Positions 46,873 to 55,707 of a DNA stretch of 64,000 nucleotides are shown here, one piece after another. The notes under the pieces are model-generated. The model had not been told where the DNA came from, did no database searches, and worked only from the letters and a program-made list of their open reading frames with translations. This DNA is from Desulfuromonadales bacterium (GTDB lineage: Bacteria; Desulfobacterota; Desulfuromonadia; Desulfuromonadales; Syntrophotaleaceae): the NCBI GenBank assembly GCA_030154185.1, contig JASKKK010000004.1:18369-82368 (forward strand). Reading direction: 5' to 3'. The position numbers and the translations under genes were made by a program. Position 1 is the first letter of the stretch. The number at the start of each line of letters is the position of its first letter.

Positions 46873-48069
46873 ATGAACTATCGTGGTACCATTGGCATCC
46901 TGACCGGAGGTGGTGATGTTCCGGGATTGAATCCCGCCATCAGGGCTGTAACGTTTCGAGCTCTACGCGAAGGTTACCGGGTCGTCGGCATCCGCCGTGG
47001 CTGGGGCGGTCTTGTGGATTATGAACTGGGCAATCAAGTGGACAACTCTGCTCATGTACAGCCCCTTACCGAAGATATCGTGAACCGCGCCGGACGCACC
47101 GGCGGTACTTTTCTTCATACCTCACGGACTCTCCCCGCGCGCCTGCCCCGTGCCGCTTTGCCCGGACATCTGCAAAGCAGGTACACCGACGACATCAACG
47201 ACGTGACACCCCACATACTCCAAGCCATCGAAGACATCGGCATCGACTATCTTATCCCTATCGGCGGCGACGACACCCTGAGTTACGCCGACCGTCTTCA
47301 TCGGGAGGGGATCCGCATCGTAGGTATTCCCAAAACCATGGATAACGATGTTCCCGGCACCGATTACTGCATCGGTTTCAGTACCTGCGTTACGCGAACC
47401 ATAGAATTGACCCATACCTTGCGTACCACGGCAGGTTCACATGAACGGTTGCTTGTCATTGAGGTCTTCGGTCGCTACGCAGGTTTTACCGCCATGTTGC
47501 CGACCATGGCCGGGGCCGCCGATCGCTGTGTCATCCCCGAACAACCTTTCGACATCCATCATTTGACCAAACTGCTGGTGGACGATCGCAATCGACATCC
47601 CAGCGCTTATGCCGTGGTCCTGGTTTCCGAAGGCGCAACCATGATCAATGAGGAAAGCATGTCTTTTGAAGGGCAGGAAAAAGATCAGTACGGTCACCGG
47701 AAACTGGGAGGGATCGGAGACAAAGTATCTGCCCGACTCAAGGAGCTGTCTCCCGAATACAACAGAGGCCAGCGCATCAACATCGTCAACCAGCGCCTGG
47801 GATACCTGGTACGATGCGGCAACCCGGACGCCCTCGACTCCATCGTCCCGATGGCTTACGGCAACCTCGCCCTGGATCTTATTTTGAAGGGCCGGTCAGG
47901 ACACCTTGTGGCGTTGCGCAACGGTTGCTATGCCAGCGTTCCCATCGATATCGTAACCAGCCGCAAAAAAGTGGTATCCGTCGAGCAATATTACAACAAG
48001 GAACGACTTCGACCCAAATATGAAACTTTCCGCAACCAGCCCATGTTTATCATGACAAGCGAAAGTTAA
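46873..48069 (+). CDS. pfk: 6-phosphofructokinase, pyrophosphate-type signature
   Basis: 398 residues: GILTGGGDVPGLNPAIRAV, IPIGGDDTL near residue 130, GIPKTMDNDVPGTDYCIG near 151, and EVFGRYAGFTA. Position 104 (E. coli numbering) is Asp (GGDDT) and position 124 is Lys (PKTMDND), the pair linked to pyrophosphate rather than ATP use. ATP-type enzymes have GGDGS and PGTIDND. It converts fructose 6-phosphate and fructose 1,6-bisphosphate. The ATG at 46873 has an AGGGGG site. Phosphoryl donor is an inference from these residues. Confidence 0.93.
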   Translation: MNYRGTIGILTGGGDVPGLNPAIRAVTFRALREGYRVVGIRRGWGGLVDYELGNQVDNSAHVQPLTEDIVNRAGRTGGTFLHTSRTLPARLPRAALPGHLQSRYTDDINDVTPHILQAIEDIGIDYLIPIGGDDTLSYADRLHREGIRIVGIPKTMDNDVPGTDYCIGFSTCVTRTIELTHTLRTTAGSHERLLVIEVFGRYAGFTAMLPTMAGAADRCVIPEQPFDIHHLTKLLVDDRNRHPSAYAVVLVSEGATMINEESMSFEGQEKDQYGHRKLGGIGDKVSARLKELSPEYNRGQRINIVNQRLGYLVRCGNPDALDSIVPMAYGNLALDLILKGRSGHLVALRNGCYASVPIDIVTSRKKVVSVEQYYNKERLRPKYETFRNQPMFIMTSES

Positions 48070-48093
48070 ATCTTTGTTGCCAGCCAAAAAATA

Positions 48094-48126
48094 ATATGGC
48101 TCGGGAAGCGTTTTCCCGGGCCATAT
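48094..48126. terminator. Bidirectional terminator between convergent genes
   Basis: A 14-bp stem ATATGGCTCGGGAA/TTCCCGGGCCATAT (one wobble) has a 5-nt loop. On the minus strand TATTATTTTTT follows, so it ends the exopolysaccharide transcript; it also lies just after pfk. Confidence 0.8.
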
Positions 48127-48165
48127 CAAATAAACTTACCCCTGAATTGTTTTTCTGCCGGCGCC

Positions 48166-50412
48166 TTACAGGTTGTCGAGTTTCAGACGGACTTCGCGAT
48201 TATCCGGATCGAGTAGCAGTGCCTTGCGATACAGTTCTTCCGCCCGATAAGTAATGCCCATGCGCTGGTATACGCTGGCAGCGGTCAGCAGCAACGTCAG
48301 ATCGGTGGGATGCGATTCCATTCCCGCACGCAGCACTTCCAAGGCCGATTCCAATCGACCACCGTCTACGAAATATCCGGCGATGTCTAAAAACAGTTCA
48401 CCGGAAACCCATGGTTCTGCGACAGCCAGTTGTACCGCTTTTTGATAGACCGCATCGGCAGTCTGATTATGCTGACGCTCTGCAAGATAATCACCATATT
48501 GCCGGTAAACCTCCGCCCGCTCCGGCAATAAATCGAGCCAGCGACCTTTGGATATGTCTTGACTTTCGAAATATCGTAACCAGAAACCGGTTTGTTCCGG
48601 CGCGAGCAACAGCAATCCCGGCAACGTTCGCAGGGCATCTCTATTGGCACTTTTGGTCAAGAGAAAAAGCAGATAATCGCGCCGCAATTCCTTCGAAAGG
48701 GGGGAATTTTGCAAACCGGCCCGCATCAACGCCCGCCCCTCTTCCGCTTGCCCCTTCCCTTCGAGAAACTGACCAAGGCGATAAATCGGTTCCCCCGCCA
48801 GGGGATTGAGCCGTACTCCCCTGTTAAAACAGGCAAGAGCCTTCTCATCCTTCTTTTGCGCTGCCCAAAAACCACCTGCCGCATACCAGTTGGCACCGGA
48901 CAACGGGTCGAGAAGCAGGTGTTTTTCAAGGATGTTGGAAAAATCGACATCCCCCTCGCCTGCAGACGTCGAAGACAGGGATGATTCCAGCGGCATGCGT
49001 GCCGACAGTCCGATTTTCCCAACGACATAGACGGTACCTGTCAGTCCCACCACGCATGTCAAGAAGATAATCAGCCAGCGCTCCTTCGGCGTTAGAACAC
49101 CGATGGACGAATCGGGGTCTCCGGTAGAGCTGTAGCACGCGACAGCTACCCAGAGAGCCGCCAGGAAGTAACCTGGAAACCCCGGCCACAACCCAAAAAG
49201 CTGATGGGTGTCGGGACCCGCCGCGAAACAAACAATAAGACCGGCCAAGATGCCGGGTAAAAGGTACATGGAAATGCGGTTGCGCCTTTTAAGCCAACCA
49301 AAGATTCCGGCAACAATCACCGCCGACCAGAACCACAGGGTCAGGACAATTCCCACCAATCCACCTTCCGAAACCATTGGGAGACCTTTGTCGCTGGAAC
49401 TGCCGGGATCGACCGACAGCTGGGAGTAACGCAATCTTAAATCGGGCAGGTTTCCCGGACCGGCACCTAACAGGAGAAAGTCCCTGAGAAGTGTTTGACT
49501 ATTCACCCTGACAGACGCCGGCTCAGCAACAGGCAGGGATTCCGCATGCCGGAAATGGCGGGTTCCCAACCCCACGATAACCAGCAAAAACAAGGAAAGC
49601 ACCACCGCTGCTGTGCAACTGCTCCGGCTACCGCGACGGAACAGTAACATGGCCGTCATCACCAACATTCCACCCACAAGGGCAAGCTGAATTTTCGGCG
49701 GGCCGGTCCCGACAACCACTATTCCCATCATAAAAGCGGAAGCCAGCAGATAGCCGTGAAGGTGACCGGTCGGGTGACGCACCCCCTGCAGAAAACGTTC
49801 GATCCATTCCCCATAATTCTGGTGCGGTTTGGCATAAAGATGACATGCCGTGACCAAAGGCATCAACGCTGCGAAGGAAACAATCGCACCTCTGGGAATA
49901 TGCCATTGCAAAGGGCCGATCGCTGTGCCCAGATAGAGGATCATGACGCATGTCGCAATGGCGCCTGCAGTCAGACTCAGGCGTTGCAGAAGCAATCGGG
50001 TTTCATTATGATCGGCTCCGATTCGAGTGGTGATAAAAAAGACTCCACCGACCACCCATAACTGCATGATTCCCAGAAAAACCTTTTCCGCGTTCAAAGC
50101 CAGGGGCATCCATGTTCCAGGCTGCAGAACCCACACGGTTTCACTATATAAATGGTAACTGCCGGGAGAAATGTAAGCGAGAACCGCCGGTGGCAAGGGC
50201 AGGCATTGGACTATAAACAAAACAAACCATCCCACAAAAGCTGCAAAACCGGGCGGTCGAAAATGCACATCACCCAGCCGATACACCGCACCGGCCAGTA
50301 CAATGCAGACAGGCACGGCCATAATGGCGGCACGCCAGGACCAGGGGATGGCATTACCGAAGAGGGTAAACACCCATACCGCCAACAAAAACCAACTCCA
50401 GACCTTAGACAT
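48166..50412 (-). CDS. Wzy/O-antigen ligase-like membrane protein with TPR tail
   Basis: 748 residues. About ten or more hydrophobic segments occupy residues 1-430, with a large periplasmic loop (LLLGAGPGNLPDLRLRYSQL) as in polymerases/ligases of the Wzy_C type. From about 490 a soluble region with at least three to four tetratricopeptide-like repeats follows (LACFNRGVRLNPLAGEPIYRLGQFLEGKG, AEELYRKALLLDPDNREVRL). It would polymerise or ligate the exported glycan. The ATG at 50412 has GGAGGAGG and overlaps cpsB by 8 bases. Last gene of the cluster. Confidence 0.82.
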   Translation of the reverse strand: MSKVWSWFLLAVWVFTLFGNAIPWSWRAAIMAVPVCIVLAGAVYRLGDVHFRPPGFAAFVGWFVLFIVQCLPLPPAVLAYISPGSYHLYSETVWVLQPGTWMPLALNAEKVFLGIMQLWVVGGVFFITTRIGADHNETRLLLQRLSLTAGAIATCVMILYLGTAIGPLQWHIPRGAIVSFAALMPLVTACHLYAKPHQNYGEWIERFLQGVRHPTGHLHGYLLASAFMMGIVVVGTGPPKIQLALVGGMLVMTAMLLFRRGSRSSCTAAVVLSLFLLVIVGLGTRHFRHAESLPVAEPASVRVNSQTLLRDFLLLGAGPGNLPDLRLRYSQLSVDPGSSSDKGLPMVSEGGLVGIVLTLWFWSAVIVAGIFGWLKRRNRISMYLLPGILAGLIVCFAAGPDTHQLFGLWPGFPGYFLAALWVAVACYSSTGDPDSSIGVLTPKERWLIIFLTCVVGLTGTVYVVGKIGLSARMPLESSLSSTSAGEGDVDFSNILEKHLLLDPLSGANWYAAGGFWAAQKKDEKALACFNRGVRLNPLAGEPIYRLGQFLEGKGQAEEGRALMRAGLQNSPLSKELRRDYLLFLLTKSANRDALRTLPGLLLLAPEQTGFWLRYFESQDISKGRWLDLLPERAEVYRQYGDYLAERQHNQTADAVYQKAVQLAVAEPWVSGELFLDIAGYFVDGGRLESALEVLRAGMESHPTDLTLLLTAASVYQRMGITYRAEELYRKALLLDPDNREVRLKLDNL

Positions 50413-51109
50413 CCAACCTCCTCCCCGAAATGACAGCGGCCGGATTATCTTCGACCAGCTTTGTTGCTGCCTCTTTCCCGATGAGTTGCCCCGCGACACG
50501 AAGGCCCTCGGATAATCGAGGAAGTCGGTATTGGCTTGAATGGCCGTCGCTGGCAAGAAAATGAACCAGTCCGGAAGAAATAAGATGACAGGCACAAGCT
50601 TTGGGATCCACACCGAAATCGCCGGCAAGACTTGATGCGGTAACTTGAACGAGAGCACCGGCTTCAACCAGTCGTATTAGATTTTCCGGGTGTTTCAGGA
50701 TGCTCGGGTTCCGCTCGGGATGGGTGATGATGGGACGCAACCCCGCCAGTTGCCATTCGAAAATAGTCTGTTCCGCATTGGCCGGCAGATGACTGTGCGG
50801 AAACTCAAGCAAAATGTAATCGGTCCGGTTGATGGTATAGCGGGAAACGATATCGACAGGCAATACGGAAGCGACATCCCCCCCTGAAAGGATATCTAGG
50901 CACAGGCCTTCTTGCCGCAAGGAGCTGGTAAGAGCATCGATTTTTTCAGCTATAAGGTCAGGCGCGGGAATATCGTTTTTCACATGGGGGGTTGCCACAA
51001 TCGTCCGGATGCCATCAGCAACAGCAACGCGGGCCATGGCCAAAGACTCCTCCATGGACGATGAGCCGTCGTCCATGGAGGGCAGGATATGACAATGAAG
51101 ATCGATCAT
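50405..51109 (-). CDS. PHP-type tyrosine-protein phosphatase, CpsB/YwqE family
   Basis: 234 residues: MIDLHCHILPSMDDGSSSMEE, ATPHVKNDI and THPERNPSI carry the PHP metal ligands. Such phosphatases dephosphorylate the tyrosine tail of the BY-kinase, whose gene overlaps upstream by 4 bases. Together they would cycle polymer length control. Confidence 0.93.
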   Translation of the reverse strand: MIDLHCHILPSMDDGSSSMEESLAMARVAVADGIRTIVATPHVKNDIPAPDLIAEKIDALTSSLRQEGLCLDILSGGDVASVLPVDIVSRYTINRTDYILLEFPHSHLPANAEQTIFEWQLAGLRPIITHPERNPSILKHPENLIRLVEAGALVQVTASSLAGDFGVDPKACACHLISSGLVHFLASDGHSSQYRLPRLSEGLRVAGQLIGKEAATKLVEDNPAAVISGRRLDV

Positions 51110-53307
51110 GATGGTTTTCCCGCCTCAGGGGCGGGTGATTTCTCTTTATTATCTCCACCGTAATGATGGTAGTAACTGTGGTGGTAATAGGAAGTTTTGT
51201 CAATCTCCAAAGCATTGATGACCAACCCGAGAATACGTGAGCCGGTATCCCGGATGGCTCTCAGAGCCTTGTCTGCAAATTCATAGGTTGTTTTGCCCCC
51301 TGCTGCAACCATGATAACCCCCTCGAACAAGCGGCATAAAAGCCGTGCATCCGATACGGGCAGAACCGGCGGGGAATCGCAGACAATAACGTCAAACTCA
51401 TTGCTCATGGAGTCCAGAAGTCCCGGCAACCGACTGGAAATTAAAAGTTCGGAGGGATTGGGCGGTATGGGACCGGCCGTGATCACATACAGGTTCTTGA
51501 CCTGAGTTTTTTGCACAATGTGTCCTTCTACCGCTCCGGCCAGGTAGTTGCTCAACCCACGCGCATTGGATATCTTCAAGGCCTGATGAATGCGAGGTTT
51601 GCGCAAGTCCCCGTCTATCAGCAACACCTTCTTTTCCGACTGGGCAAGAGTCATGGCCAGGTTTATGGCCGTGGTCGTCTTGCCCTCGCCTACGCCGGCG
51701 CTGGTCAACAAAATACGCCGCGGCGCCTGATCCGCAAAAGACAGGAAAACTGCGGTGCGCAAACCTCGATAGCTTTCTGCAAACGACGTGTGGGGTTCGC
51801 GTAAGACTGTTTCTTCGACGGCATATTTAACATGACGTCGTTTTGCGATAACGCCGAGAATAGGTACGCCGAGAACCCCTTCGGCTTCTTCGGGATCCTT
51901 AACGGTATTGTCTACATATTCAAAGAACAGCGCCAGAACAATGCCGCCTGCAATTCCGACCACGAGTCCAAGTGCCAAATTACCCTTTTTCCACGGTTTT
52001 GCCGGCTCCTTGGGAGGTGTGGCCTCCTCCACGATCCAGAGGTTGACAGGGCTGGTTTCCTCAGTGATGCTCTGTTCTTTTAATTTCAGCATCAGGGCAT
52101 CGTAGAGCTGACGATTGGTGTCGACCACCCTCTTGAGAGCACCATACTGTATGAATTTCTCATTCAGCCCCAGGGCCTGGGACTTGGTGCCCGAAAGCTT
52201 GCTGCGCAAGGTCTGTTCGTTGGACAAGGCGAGTTCGTACTCGTTTTTCAGCGAATCGATGATGCGGTCGATTTCCTGACGTTTTTTCCTTTCCAGAATT
52301 TGCAGGTCGCCTCTGACTTTGACCATCAAGGGATGTTTCGAGCCATATTTGTTCGATAATTCCATGATGCTTTTTTCCGTCTCGACGATCTGGGCGCGAA
52401 TTCTCTGCAGAGCGAGATCCGAGGTAATGGCCGAGATCGTTTCCAGCTTATCGTAATTTCTTCCGGCTCTGGAGATTTTGCGAACCAGAATCTCCAGTTC
52501 CTTGCGACGGGTTTCAGCCCGCAGCAATTGGATGTTGATTTCCGACAGTTGTTCCGGAACCACTGCAATTCGGTCTTCCATGGTGACGATATCGTTGGCC
52601 TTCATATAATCCTGCAGAGCCTGCTCCGAGGCTTTGAGCTTCTGGGCCTCATCCTCGGCCTTGCGCCCCATCCATTCGAGACTGCGTCGCGTGGCGTCCA
52701 TCTTGAGTTGCATGGTTTCTTCGATATAGGCCTTGGCCGTGGTATTGGCAACCATGGCGGCAAGTTCCGGATTGGGGGACAGGTAACTGATATTGACCAG
52801 ACGGGTTCCTTCCATCGGTTTGACCACCAGGGATTTGGTTACCTTGTCTACGATGGCCGCCCTGCGATTCTGGGATTTGTCCTTATTACCCGTCTTTTCA
52901 CCGAATACCGTCGTTTTGACATCCTTGACGGTGTCTCCGAAAACCTGCCATGTAAATTGTAAAAAGGATCGGTTCTTATTGACGGTTTCCAGATAAGTTT
53001 CGTAGTTTTCCTCCAGGTTGAGCAGATCCACGACCCTCTCGACCACGGCCCGACTGCGAATCAACTGCAGTTGCGTTTCATAAAATATGGGATCGTGGGC
53101 GCTCCCCCTGGTTCGCCCCGTCAGGTCGTCTGCCTCGCCTTTTTCGATGAGCACCTTGGTCGTGCCTTGGTACAGAGGTGTGGCGGCAAAAGTGAAAAGA
53201 ACCACCAATCCGAACACGACCAGGAAAAAAGACAGGATGACGCGCTGACGTTTGCGTATCGTTGCGATCAAATCCAACAGATGAAGATCGGTCTTTTGGA
53301 AAGGCAT
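51106..53307 (-). CDS. Polysaccharide co-polymerase / BY-kinase, Wzc-like
   Basis: 733 residues. Membrane segments are at about 25-45 and 430-450 with a coiled-coil Wzz-type periplasmic region between. A kinase domain follows from about 500, with Walker A TSAGVGEGKTTTAINLA, Walker A' LLIDGDLRKPRIH and Walker B VIVCDSPPVLPVSDA. The end is a tyrosine cluster SYYHHSYYHHY, the autophosphorylation site. It regulates chain length in Wzy-dependent export. It overlaps the CpsB gene by 4 bases. Confidence 0.95.
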   Translation of the reverse strand: MPFQKTDLHLLDLIATIRKRQRVILSFFLVVFGLVVLFTFAATPLYQGTTKVLIEKGEADDLTGRTRGSAHDPIFYETQLQLIRSRAVVERVVDLLNLEENYETYLETVNKNRSFLQFTWQVFGDTVKDVKTTVFGEKTGNKDKSQNRRAAIVDKVTKSLVVKPMEGTRLVNISYLSPNPELAAMVANTTAKAYIEETMQLKMDATRRSLEWMGRKAEDEAQKLKASEQALQDYMKANDIVTMEDRIAVVPEQLSEINIQLLRAETRRKELEILVRKISRAGRNYDKLETISAITSDLALQRIRAQIVETEKSIMELSNKYGSKHPLMVKVRGDLQILERKKRQEIDRIIDSLKNEYELALSNEQTLRSKLSGTKSQALGLNEKFIQYGALKRVVDTNRQLYDALMLKLKEQSITEETSPVNLWIVEEATPPKEPAKPWKKGNLALGLVVGIAGGIVLALFFEYVDNTVKDPEEAEGVLGVPILGVIAKRRHVKYAVEETVLREPHTSFAESYRGLRTAVFLSFADQAPRRILLTSAGVGEGKTTTAINLAMTLAQSEKKVLLIDGDLRKPRIHQALKISNARGLSNYLAGAVEGHIVQKTQVKNLYVITAGPIPPNPSELLISSRLPGLLDSMSNEFDVIVCDSPPVLPVSDARLLCRLFEGVIMVAAGGKTTYEFADKALRAIRDTGSRILGLVINALEIDKTSYYHHSYYHHYGGDNKEKSPAPEAGKPS

Positions 53308-53378
53308 ATGCTCACTCTGCCTCCTCTGATGTTTCGCTGAATTGTTGGGCTTTTAAATGGTCCAAGTTGACCCTCTTT

Positions 53379-54185
53379 CTAGAAAAAACTCTCCGGAACC
53401 ACGATGACATCTTCAGGCATGACAATGGTATGCAGCGGAACCTTTTCGATAACGGTCTCCACCCCGTCCACCTTGCGAATCAATCGCACCCTCTTCTCCG
53501 AAGCCAGTTCCGTAAATCCGCCTGCCATGGTAATCGCCTTTATCACAGAGGTGCCGCTTTCGAGTTTGTAAGCATCCGGCCGGTTCACCTGGCCGGTCAC
53601 GTAAACGACACCGGCTCTCGGCACGAAAACCCTGTCACCGTCCATAATGGAAACGTTCGGTGAAGTTTCCTGTTCTTCCAGAAGGGTTTTAAGGTTAACG
53701 GTAATAAGATTGTCCTGGCCCGGATCGTCAGGATTTTTACGTTTGATATTGATCTCGCTTCCGGCATCTTCGGTCAGTCCGCCGGCTTTGGAAATCAGTT
53801 CCATCAGGCTGGTACTGCCGCTCAATTCATACAATCCGGGAACCTTGACCTCGCCCATGATTATGGCTCTTTTACTCCTGAATTCCTCCACGAAAACCGA
53901 CACCTGTGGATAAAGAATGTAGCCCTGGGCGAGTTTATCGGCAATCTTGGAAGCAACTTGCGATACGGTAAGCCCTTCGATGTCCAGTTCACCGATAAGG
54001 GGGAAGAGGATCGTTCCTTTCCCACTTACCCGGGCCGTGGTTTCCAGGTCCGGATTATCGTAAACCAGGACGTTTAACACATCTCCTTCGCCGACCCGAT
54101 AATCCTGCTGTTCAAGACACAGGGACAGCCGACTGGTCATTAAGAGCACAAGAAGTAACAAGCAGGGTAAAATGAGATATTTCAT
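53379..54185 (-). CDS. Polysaccharide export protein (Wza/SLBB)
   Basis: 268 residues. A signal peptide (MKYLILPCLLLLVLLMTS) is followed by the Poly_export domain DYRVGEGDVLNVLVYDNPDL. Two SLBB repeats follow (VKVPGLYELSGSTSLMELISKAGG and GQVNRPDAYKLESGTSVIKAITMAGG). No clear lipobox, although a cysteine lies near the end of the signal. It would form the outer-membrane pore together with the beta-barrel encoded upstream. Start ATG at 54185. Confidence 0.93.
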   Translation of the reverse strand: MKYLILPCLLLLVLLMTSRLSLCLEQQDYRVGEGDVLNVLVYDNPDLETTARVSGKGTILFPLIGELDIEGLTVSQVASKIADKLAQGYILYPQVSVFVEEFRSKRAIIMGEVKVPGLYELSGSTSLMELISKAGGLTEDAGSEINIKRKNPDDPGQDNLITVNLKTLLEEQETSPNVSIMDGDRVFVPRAGVVYVTGQVNRPDAYKLESGTSVIKAITMAGGFTELASEKRVRLIRKVDGVETVIEKVPLHTIVMPEDVIVVPESFF

Positions 54186-54232
54186 GGTCTCTCGCCTCCG
54201 CTCTATATTTCGTGGTAAGCTGTGAGCCATCC

Positions 54233-55567
54233 CTAGAGCGCAAATATCAGGCTCATATAAACGTTATTACGATCATAGTCGTAAGCAATGAAATTGGAAT
54301 TCCGCTTGAGGAATGTATATCCGGCAGACAAAGCGAGCCAGTTGGTAAAGGCGTATTTCATATCCAGCCCTGCGCTGTAGTATTCATCAACCCGATCGCT
54401 GAAAACGTCGCCACCCCGGTAACTGTTTCTTTTATAATAAAAGTTGGCTGACGTCGTCAGTTTTGTCGTAAATCTCTGAAAATAACGAAGTTGATATTTC
54501 TGGGACAGGGTATAAGCCGTTTCGGCAATATCCGTTTCATTAGTTTGCCGCGACGCATTGAGTTCAATGTAGGATTTGGGGGTGAACCGGTGACGTAACC
54601 TGATTTCCGCAAGAAGATTGTTGGCTTCATCGCTGCCGGAAGCGTCAAAATCCTTGACTCCGTATCCAACTCGCGCACGTAGACTCGATTTAACCGTAGC
54701 GATCCATTGCAAGCCTAGATAAACCTGATGCTCATCACTATCGGAAATCACATCGTCATCATAGTCAATTGTAATAAAGTCATACTCCAAAAAAGCCGAG
54801 GTTTTGGGTAAAAATCGATAGAAAAACCGTCCAGCAAAACTATGGTCGTCACGCTCACGATAGGCATTTCGATCTGCGTTATAACTCAGTGTATAAAAGC
54901 CGTACTCCCCTTCCATTCTGGTTTTAGGGGTCATCTCGTAAAGCACGCTGGTTGTAACCAGATTCGATTTGAATTTGTCCAGCTGGCGACTGGTGCCGGT
55001 ACCGTAGGCATCGTGGTCCAGTTCATAAATATCCAGAACATCGATCGAAAGACCGCCGCGAAAATTGTAACGAACATACCCCTCGGCCCTCTGATTGACC
55101 TGATCTTCCGACTCGAATTTGTCATGCAGCAAAATATCGGCCTGATATTTTGCATACGCCTGCAGGCGGGTACGCCCCCTCGTACGGATTCGACTCAATC
55201 CCAATCCGCCCGGAGCGGTATTCAGGGTGTTGACACTGATCAGGGGATACCTGCTGTTCGGAAGCACCACCCAGATGCCAGGGGTGACACGGGTGATGAA
55301 ATCGCTTTCCCGTTTATATTCGCGGTTGAAAAGGTTATCCGTGTAATAGCCGCCCACGGATAGATAGGGGTGCACATATCCGGCTTTGCTGCCCAGAACA
55401 TCGCCTAGCCTTACGGTTGTCGTGTTTTCCTCGAAAGGACTTTTGCTGTAAATGGTCGCTGGAAAATTGCCGGGTGACTCGATATTTTCCTCAACAGCAT
55501 CCGCACACCAGGCCGGCTGGACAAGAAAGATCGCAACCGCAATCCCCCAGAAAATTTTACCGATCAT
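54233..55567 (-). CDS. Outer-membrane beta-barrel protein of exopolysaccharide cluster
   Basis: 444 residues. A signal peptide (about 1-22, cut after AWC-A) is followed by alternating aromatic beta strands throughout and a carboxyl end SLIFAL. The pattern fits the BBP2_2-type 16-18-strand barrels found with PEP-CTERM/exopolysaccharide loci. It may be the outer pore or a modification-related porin. Position between capD and the SLBB gene supports a role in export. Confidence 0.82.
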   Translation of the reverse strand: MIGKIFWGIAVAIFLVQPAWCADAVEENIESPGNFPATIYSKSPFEENTTTVRLGDVLGSKAGYVHPYLSVGGYYTDNLFNREYKRESDFITRVTPGIWVVLPNSRYPLISVNTLNTAPGGLGLSRIRTRGRTRLQAYAKYQADILLHDKFESEDQVNQRAEGYVRYNFRGGLSIDVLDIYELDHDAYGTGTSRQLDKFKSNLVTTSVLYEMTPKTRMEGEYGFYTLSYNADRNAYRERDDHSFAGRFFYRFLPKTSAFLEYDFITIDYDDDVISDSDEHQVYLGLQWIATVKSSLRARVGYGVKDFDASGSDEANNLLAEIRLRHRFTPKSYIELNASRQTNETDIAETAYTLSQKYQLRYFQRFTTKLTTSANFYYKRNSYRGGDVFSDRVDEYYSAGLDMKYAFTNWLALSAGYTFLKRNSNFIAYDYDRNNVYMSLIFAL

Positions 55568-55707
55568 TACATCCCCCTTGACTTGGTTTATGAAACGGCT
55601 CCCTGAAACACGGAATCACCAGATTGTTGCCTCGCATCCAGTTCCTATTCAAAGGCTAGCAAAAAACCCCTGAAAGTCTAATGACTTCACGCGACCGATA
55701 GCTCTTG

